Origin: JBFXEO01 sp050180015 | Lineage (GTDB): Bacteria; Bacteroidota; Bacteroidia; Bacteroidales; Tenuifilaceae | Assembly: GCA_050180015.1 (NCBI GenBank) | Contig: JBFXEO010000083.1 | Span: forward strand, 1 to 11,527 | Direction of reading: 5' to 3' | DNA: 11,527 nucleotides | Shown: piece after piece, positions 7,036 to 11,527 of the stretch | How the letters are laid out: the number at the start of each line of letters is the position of its first letter | How positions within the stretch are numbered: position 1 is the stretch's first letter | The notes under the pieces: generated by a model | What the model was told of the DNA's origin: nothing | The model's input: the letters and a program-made list of their open reading frames with translations, nothing else | The model's database searches: none | Made by a program: the position numbers and the translations under genes

Positions 7036-7278
7036 ATGGAGATTAAAGTTTTAGGAACAGGTTGTCCCAGGTGCAAGGCCCTTGAGCAGGTTACACGCCA
7101 GGCCGTTCAAGATCTGGGCGTAAATGCCAATGTGTCAAAAGTAGAGGATATCGAGGGCATAGTGAATTTTGGGGTTATGCGGACCCCTGCATTGGTAATA
7201 AATGACAGGGTTGTTTTATCGGGCAGAGTCCCCGATGCAAAGGAACTGAAAGATATCATTACAAAAAACATTGATTAG
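7036..7278 (+). CDS. arsE: ArsE-like mini-thioredoxin (CPRC)
   Basis: An 80-residue thioredoxin-fold protein of the small redox-active disulfide type. The active site CPRC is at 10-13 immediately after the first beta strand (MEIKVLGTG), and the cis-proline is P51 in RTPALVIND. There is no signal peptide, so it is cytoplasmic. Its length matches the MTH895/TM0996-like mini-thioredoxins. In arsEFG operons the equivalent protein is ArsE, reported to act with ArsF in reducing nitroaromatic arsenicals; that assignment comes from operon order and size and is from memory. It could pass electrons to the membrane protein ArsG. The start at 7036 follows an out-of-frame ATG at 7031 and puts the first strand right at the N-terminus. 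The gap to arsF is 2 bp, indicating co-transcription and probably coupled translation. Confidence 0.82.
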   Translation: MEIKVLGTGCPRCKALEQVTRQAVQDLGVNANVSKVEDIEGIVNFGVMRTPALVINDRVVLSGRVPDAKELKDIITKNID

Positions 7279-7280
7279 CC

Positions 7281-7721
7281 ATGACCTTATCAAGATTAGT
7301 TGTTCTGCTAAGTTTAACATTGGGCATTGCGAACTGCTCTGGCAATTCAAGCAAAAATGATTCAACCGCTACTGCTCACCGATTGAAAGATTCAAAAGAA
7401 TTACCTGTAACTGTTTACTATTTTCATTCAGAACATCGGTGCCCCACCTGTTTGGCCATCGAGGATGAGACAAGAACAGTGCTAGAACTCAACTTTAAAA
7501 GTGAGGTTGATAGTGGAAAATTGGAACTACAAATCATCAATATTGATGAGGGGGTAAACAAGCAAGTGTGTGGGAAATATAAGGTATATGGATCAGCCCT
7601 ACTGCTTGTACGGGGGGATACGGAGGCAAACCTTACCAACATGGCATTCTCCAACGCCCGTAGTAATCCGGAAAAGTTTCGCGAAGGATTAAACGATGAA
7701 ATTAAAAGGTTGCTAAACTGA
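7281..7721 (+). CDS. arsF: ArsF-like exported thioredoxin-fold protein (CPTC)
   Basis: A 146-residue protein. The N-terminus MTLSRLVVLLSLTLGIANC is a signal peptide ending at Cys19. IANC is an imperfect lipobox (Asn at -1), so it is probably a lipoprotein, less surely a soluble periplasmic protein. The mature domain has strand VTVYYFHS followed by HRCPTC at 52-57, a thioredoxin-type CxxC, a third cysteine at C97 (NKQVCGKY), and the strand YGSALLLV where thioredoxins normally carry a cis-proline; here none is present. Order and pattern match the family annotated as nitroaromatic nitroreductase subunit ArsF, next to ArsE and ArsG. Export places its CxxC on the outer face of the inner membrane, opposite ArsE. 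Gaps are 2 bp on both sides. Its role in reducing or handing over aromatic arsenicals is inferred from the family. Confidence 0.8.
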   Translation: MTLSRLVVLLSLTLGIANCSGNSSKNDSTATAHRLKDSKELPVTVYYFHSEHRCPTCLAIEDETRTVLELNFKSEVDSGKLELQIINIDEGVNKQVCGKYKVYGSALLLVRGDTEANLTNMAFSNARSNPEKFREGLNDEIKRLLN

Positions 7722-7723
7722 CC

Positions 7724-8425
7724 ATGGATTTTCTGCAGAATTTACTTAGTAATTCCAATATCCCTGTTTTATCGGCATTTCTGTTGGGTCTTGCTACGGC
7801 AATAAGCCCTTGTCCGCTTGCAACCAATATTACGGCAATTGCCTATGTGAGCCGCGATATTGAAAACAAACGTAGAGTTTTTTTCAGTGGAATTGTCTAT
7901 ACGTTGGGCAGGGCAATTACGTACACGCTTATTGGATTGATATTTTACTTTGGCGCAAGTCAATTTAAGATAGCCGGATTTCTCAATAAGTACGGGGAAA
8001 GAGCCCTAGGACCGCTATTAATAATCATCGGATTGTTCATGCTTGGTATAATAAGGTTGAATATTAAGGGCTCTGTAGGTATCTCTGAAATTATTGGAGA
8101 GAAGGCTCAAACGGGAAATTTTTGGAGGGTTCTACTTATGGGAATTGTGTTTGCTTTGGCATTCTGCCCATATAGTGGAGTGTTATATTTTGGTATGTTG
8201 ATTCCCATAACGATTTCCAGCGTTTCGGGCCTGTATCTCCCTGTAATTTTTGCAATTGGGACGGGACTACCGGTAATAATTATTGCTTATTTCATTGCAT
8301 TTACAATTTCCGGGATTGGTAATTTTTATAACAAAATAAAAATCTTTGAGCTTTGGTTTCGACGAGTAGTTGCGGTGGTTTTTATTGGTGTTGGAATTTA
8401 CTATTTAAGTATTTTTCTGTTCTAA
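7724..8425 (+). CDS. arsG: ArsG-like CcdA/DsbD-family membrane protein
   Basis: A 233-residue polytopic inner-membrane protein with about six helices (near 13-40, 53-78, 93-112, 134-160, 165-195 and 211-232). Two conserved cysteines sit in family motifs: C30 in AISPCPLATN and C148 in AFCPYSGVLYFG. They are placed like the cysteine pair that CcdA/DsbD uses to carry reducing equivalents across the membrane. In arsEFG operons this protein is ArsG, described as an efflux permease for trivalent aminoaromatic arsenicals. The sequence alone does not separate a transporter from a thiol relay. It is encoded 2 bp after arsF, and a 46-bp gap without notable structure follows before the permease gene. 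The small size and single paired cysteines are normal for the family. Confidence 0.83.
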   Translation: MDFLQNLLSNSNIPVLSAFLLGLATAISPCPLATNITAIAYVSRDIENKRRVFFSGIVYTLGRAITYTLIGLIFYFGASQFKIAGFLNKYGERALGPLLIIIGLFMLGIIRLNIKGSVGISEIIGEKAQTGNFWRVLLMGIVFALAFCPYSGVLYFGMLIPITISSVSGLYLPVIFAIGTGLPVIIIAYFIAFTISGIGNFYNKIKIFELWFRRVVAVVFIGVGIYYLSIFLF

Positions 8426-8471
8426 ATAGGCAGATTACAGTTAAACAAATCAGCGAATAATTAAACATTGA

Positions 8472-9815
8472 ATGGAAGCGAAAAAGGAATTTCATATCCT
8501 ATTTTGGATTGTCGTGTTTTTTGCTGCGGCTTTTTTTATGCCAGTTGATAGTTCAACATTTCGGATTGCCGTTGATGCATCATTGGATTTAGCTCGATGG
8601 TATGCACGCGAGCACGTGGTGATGTGCCTGCTTCCGGCATTTTTCATAGCAGGCGTAATATCTGTATTTGTTAGCCAGGGCTCTGTGTTGCGATATTTTG
8701 GGGCCAATGCAAAAAAATGGCTGGCTTACACCGTTGCGTCGGTTTCTGGAGCTATACTGGCGGTTTGTAGCTGCACCATTTTGCCCTTGTTTTCGAGTAT
8801 CCATAAAAGAGGGGCAGGGTTAGGACCAGCAATCGCGTTTCTATATTCTGGTCCCGCAATAAATATTCTGGCAATAATTCTAACGGCTCGTATTTTAGGT
8901 GTTGAAATGGGTATTGCAAGAACAGTTGGTGCTGTACTTTTTAGTGTAGTCATTGGTATTACAATGTCATTAATTTACCGGAAAGAGGAGCAGGCAAAGC
9001 GTGAAGGCCAAATGAACATTGCGCTTCAGCCCGAGAAACGACCGTTGTGGCAAACCGCCTTTCACTTTTTTACACTTGTGTTGATACTGGTTTTTGCCAA
9101 CTGGGGTAAGCCTTCGGATGGCGATACTTCTGGTGTTTGGTACTATATATGGGCTTACAAGTGGTACATAACCGGATTTTTCGGATTGATGCTGGGCTAC
9201 TCATTAATCTACATTTTAAAAATTAAATGGCAATGGGTTGCCTTTGCTACGGTTGCTACTATTGCATCGGTTTTTATTGCGAATAAATATATAACCGACC
9301 CTAAAATGATTCCGTTACTACCGATGCTCGTCGGAATTTCGGCATTGTCAATAATCACGTTGAGAGATAAGGTAGATGATGATAATAAGGAATGGACTTA
9401 TGCTACCTGGGGATTTGCCAAGCAAATTTTACCGCTACTGGCAATAGGAGTTATTACTGCAGGGTTTCTTTTAGGCTCAACACATGATGGTAAAACCATT
9501 GCCGGAGTAATACCAAATTCTTGGATTTCGGGTTTTGTTGGCGGTAATTCGGTGTTCTCAAATTTATTTGCATCGGTAGTTGGAGCCTTTATGTATTTTG
9601 CTACACTCACAGAGGTTCCTATACTTCAGGGTTTGATTGCAGCAGGAATGGGGAAAGGGCCGGCATTGGCTTTACTTCTTGCAGGGCCTTCGCTATCGCT
9701 TCCGAACATGCTTGTAATCCGAGGAGTGATTGGAACAAGGAAAACGGTAGTATATGTGAGTTTGGTTGTTGTAATGGCAACAATAACAGGCATTATTTAC
9801 GGGGCAATATTTTAA
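8472..9815 (+). CDS. ArsP-like permease (PF03773 family)
   Basis: A 447-residue polytopic inner-membrane permease of the DUF318/ArsP family, whose studied members export trivalent organoarsenicals such as methylarsenite. It is built of two related halves. The first carries AVCSCTILPLF (C99 and C101), HKRGAGLGPAIAFLYSGPAINI at 111-132 and a charged cytoplasmic loop at 169-190. The second carries LTEVPILQGLIAAGMGKGPALALLLAGPSLSLPNM. About ten or more helices are predicted. The CSC pair is the likely arsenical-binding or gating thiol site, by analogy with ArsP. A related family (SO_0444) is annotated as Cu/Zn efflux, so the substrate is not certain; the ars context favours organoarsenicals. The start at 8472 gives MEAKKEF, a short cytoplasmic tail before the first helix. 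Same operon, 46 bp after arsG. Confidence 0.85.
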   Translation: MEAKKEFHILFWIVVFFAAAFFMPVDSSTFRIAVDASLDLARWYAREHVVMCLLPAFFIAGVISVFVSQGSVLRYFGANAKKWLAYTVASVSGAILAVCSCTILPLFSSIHKRGAGLGPAIAFLYSGPAINILAIILTARILGVEMGIARTVGAVLFSVVIGITMSLIYRKEEQAKREGQMNIALQPEKRPLWQTAFHFFTLVLILVFANWGKPSDGDTSGVWYYIWAYKWYITGFFGLMLGYSLIYILKIKWQWVAFATVATIASVFIANKYITDPKMIPLLPMLVGISALSIITLRDKVDDDNKEWTYATWGFAKQILPLLAIGVITAGFLLGSTHDGKTIAGVIPNSWISGFVGGNSVFSNLFASVVGAFMYFATLTEVPILQGLIAAGMGKGPALALLLAGPSLSLPNMLVIRGVIGTRKTVVYVSLVVVMATITGIIYGAIF

Positions 9816-9845
9816 AATCACACAGAAATAGTTAAATTACATGTT

Positions 9846-10061
9846 ATGAAGTTGAATGATAAACAGGCGAATGTTCTGACATTGATGGTTATGGTTCTTG
9901 TAATGACCGCGGTGGTTACAATTGTTATGTCGCTTTTAAACGGAAATTTTGAAGTTTTGAAATGGCTGAAAGGATGGGGATTGTCTTTTATTGTTGCATT
10001 TCCCGCTGTACTTGTTGTTTTGCCAACAGCAAAGAAAGTTGTGATGGCAATTAAAAATTAA
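9846..10061 (+). CDS. Two-helix membrane protein, DUF2798-type
   Basis: A 71-residue protein with two predicted transmembrane helices (about 10-31 and 44-63) joined by a short loop containing WLKGWGLSF. The pattern KLNDKQANVL, then two helices, the second with AFPAVLVVLPTAKKVV, matches the DUF2798 family of small membrane proteins of unknown function. It is the last gene of the ars operon, 30 bp after the permease stop and immediately before a strong hairpin. A role as a small partner of the permease is possible but only guilt by association. An alternative out-of-frame ATG lies at 9841; the 9846 start gives the open frame. Confidence 0.75.
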   Translation: MKLNDKQANVLTLMVMVLVMTAVVTIVMSLLNGNFEVLKWLKGWGLSFIVAFPAVLVVLPTAKKVVMAIKN

Positions 10062-10065
10062 ATAG

Positions 10066-10091
10066 AGAAGGCGCCTTTTAAGGCGCCTTCT
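10066..10091. terminator. Bidirectional hairpin terminator between convergent genes
   Basis: A perfect 12-bp stem: AGAAGGCGCCTT (10066-10077) with AAGGCGCCTTCT (10080-10091), GC-rich in the middle. The very short formal loop would open to TTTTAA. It sits 4 bp after the plus-strand stop and 11 bp after the minus-strand flotillin stop. T runs on either side are short and broken, so termination efficiency is uncertain, but symmetry and position suggest it serves both units. Confidence 0.75.
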
Positions 10092-10102
10092 AATATTAAA
10101 AT

Positions 10103-11509
10103 CTATTTTTCTTCTGGTATTTTTTCATCTTCCTTTTTACTTTGCTCGATACTTTTACCTTTCAGGTAATTTGGCAGCTCCATTCCTGCCATCTTGAAAA
10201 GTTCTTCGAATGGAGGTATTGATCCTAGCATACCCGATAGAAAGTTTGCCGTTGCTGGAGATTTTCCATCTTTTCCTGATGCCATGTTGTCCCAAACGGT
10301 AATCTTGTCAATCTTAAGATTTTTAATGGCCTCAACCTGAGTTTTAACCAGTTCGGGTAGTTTGTCGGCAATCATCATCATAACGGCATCCTGTGAGTTG
10401 CCGGCAGCTTCGCTTAGTTTCTCAAAACCTTCGGCTTGCTTGCTGAGGATTTCGTAGATACCTTTTGCTTCAGCCTGCATCTTCATATAGATTGCATCAG
10501 CCTCGCCACGCGCGTGACGACGAATTTGCTCAGCCATAGCCTCTGCATCAATCTCAATCTTCTCCTTATTGATTTGAGCGGGACCCACAATATCGGCCTT
10601 CTGGGTAGCCTGCTGGCGTTCTGCACGGGCTAACTCCGCTTCACGCTCCGCAGCATAAGCTTCTTCAAGCGCTTTGGCTTGATTCACTTTTTCTGCTGCA
10701 ATAGCAATTCTTTCAGCTTCGGCTTCTTTCTCGCGGCGAATTGCGTTGGAGTTGGCAATGGTAATTTTGGCCGTATTTTCACCCTCAACGGCAGTAGCAT
10801 CAGCCGATGCTACCTGAACGCGTTGGTCGCGGAGGGCATTGGCTTCGCCTATAGAACCGTCACGGTTCTTTTCAGCAACACTCTTCTTGGCATCGTTTAT
10901 TGCCTTGGCGGCAGCTTCTTTTCCCAGCGCCACAATGTAGCCCGATTCATCGTTGATATCGGTTACGTTAACGTTAATCAGCTTTAAACCAATTTTTTTC
11001 AGCTCTGCTTCAACGTTCGACGATACTGCGGCAAGGAATTTATCGCGGTTACTGTTAATTTCCTCGATATCCATGGTGGCAACTACTAAACGTAATTGTC
11101 CAAAGATGATATCCTTGGCAAGGTTGCTGATATCCTCCTGGCTTAGTCCCGGCAAACGTTCAGCAGCATTGTCCATAACGCCTGGTTCGGTGGAAATGCC
11201 AACGGTAAACCTCGACGGAACATCAACGCGAATATTCTGCTGGCTAAGCGCATTGGTTAGGTTAATTTCAATGGAAAGAGGAGTAAGATTCAGGAAGGAG
11301 TAATCCTGAATTACTGGCCAAATAAACGCGGCACCACCATGTACACATTTGGCAGAGCGCGCTTCGGCAGATTTTCCTTTTCCTACCTTTCCGTAAACAA
11401 CCAAAACCCTGTCCGATGGACAGCGTTTGTAACGTTTGAACAGGGATACTATAAGTATAAAAACGAATACTACCCCAATTACAATTGCAAATACAGTAAA
11501 TTGACTCAT
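10103..11509 (-). CDS. Flotillin-like SPFH-domain membrane protein
   Basis: A 468-residue flotillin-type scaffold protein that organises ordered membrane microdomains. Helix 5-24 (TVFAIVIGVVFVFILIVSLF) anchors it, followed by KRYKRC. The SPFH domain covers about 30-205 (SDRVLVVYGKVG, HGGAAFIWPVIQDY, VPSRFTVGISTEP, VNVTDINDESGY). A long Ala/Glu-rich coiled coil runs from about 205 to 365 with typical flotillin EA and AEREAE repeats, followed by an IADKLPELVKTQ segment and the conserved IDKITVWDNM at 400-409. The tail is charged and low in complexity (SKKEDEKIPEEK). Length agrees with YuaG/FloT-type proteins of 450-510 residues. The start at 11509 fits the membrane helix at the N-terminus. The usual NfeD partner would be upstream, outside the window. 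It is convergent with the ars operon and no functional link is evident. Confidence 0.93.
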   Translation of the reverse strand: MSQFTVFAIVIGVVFVFILIVSLFKRYKRCPSDRVLVVYGKVGKGKSAEARSAKCVHGGAAFIWPVIQDYSFLNLTPLSIEINLTNALSQQNIRVDVPSRFTVGISTEPGVMDNAAERLPGLSQEDISNLAKDIIFGQLRLVVATMDIEEINSNRDKFLAAVSSNVEAELKKIGLKLINVNVTDINDESGYIVALGKEAAAKAINDAKKSVAEKNRDGSIGEANALRDQRVQVASADATAVEGENTAKITIANSNAIRREKEAEAERIAIAAEKVNQAKALEEAYAAEREAELARAERQQATQKADIVGPAQINKEKIEIDAEAMAEQIRRHARGEADAIYMKMQAEAKGIYEILSKQAEGFEKLSEAAGNSQDAVMMMIADKLPELVKTQVEAIKNLKIDKITVWDNMASGKDGKSPATANFLSGMLGSIPPFEELFKMAGMELPNYLKGKSIEQSKKEDEKIPEEK

Positions 11510-11527
11510 TTTAAAATGTTTTAGGAT

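Noticed and set aside
10436..11303. Several plus-strand open frames opposite the flotillin gene
   Set aside because: They mirror the biased Ala/Glu-rich codons of the coiled coil; no independent coding evidence.
1..11527. tRNA genes, CRISPR arrays, insertion sequences or attachment sites
   Set aside because: Looked for cloverleaf-like segments, regular direct repeats, transposase motifs and flanking repeats around the ars operon; none was seen by eye, so transfer of the operon is not supported from this window.

Overview
The window reads as chromosomal DNA of a Bacteroidota bacterium, most likely in or near the Bacteroidales. The basis is the style of the housekeeping proteins (a Bacteroidales-type glutamine synthetase and valyl-tRNA synthetase), promoter -7 boxes of the Bacteroidota form TAnnTTTG, the near absence of Shine-Dalgarno sequences, and moderately AT-rich DNA. 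This placement is by eye and was not tested by a search.

Layout, left to right. Positions 1-1055 (minus) hold a glutamine synthetase gene cut by the left edge. Positions 1259-3892 (minus) hold a complete valS with a hairpin terminator downstream. Positions 4034-4432 (plus) encode a small exported protein resembling the LPP20 family. Positions 4508-5608 (minus) encode an RlmC/TrmA-type 5-methyluridine RNA methyltransferase. It is divergent from an unrecognised exported protein at 5713-6549 (plus), and the gap between them carries a 16-bp palindrome that presents a -7 box on each strand. Positions 6667-10061 (plus) form a tight six-gene operon. Positions 10103-11509 (minus) hold a complete flotillin-like SPFH membrane protein gene, convergent with the operon and separated from it by a strong 12-bp hairpin.

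The operon is the accessory and most interesting part. Its order is arsR-type repressor, arsE-like mini-thioredoxin (CPRC), arsF-like exported thioredoxin-fold protein (CPTC), arsG-like CcdA/DsbD-family membrane protein with two conserved cysteines, ArsP-like permease (CSC motif), and a two-helix DUF2798-type protein. It begins with two adjacent inverted repeats overlapping the likely promoter, which suggests autoregulation by the ArsR protein. From memory, arsEFG is known as a system that handles nitroaromatic and aminoaromatic arsenicals, and ArsP exports trivalent organoarsenicals, so organoarsenical resistance is the simplest reading.

The architecture also allows another reading. A cytoplasmic thioredoxin, a CcdA-like membrane thiol relay and an exported thioredoxin-like lipoprotein look like DsbD split into three proteins, so the module may carry reducing power across the inner membrane to the arsenical-processing step. 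No tRNA, rRNA, CRISPR array, insertion sequence or phage gene was seen.
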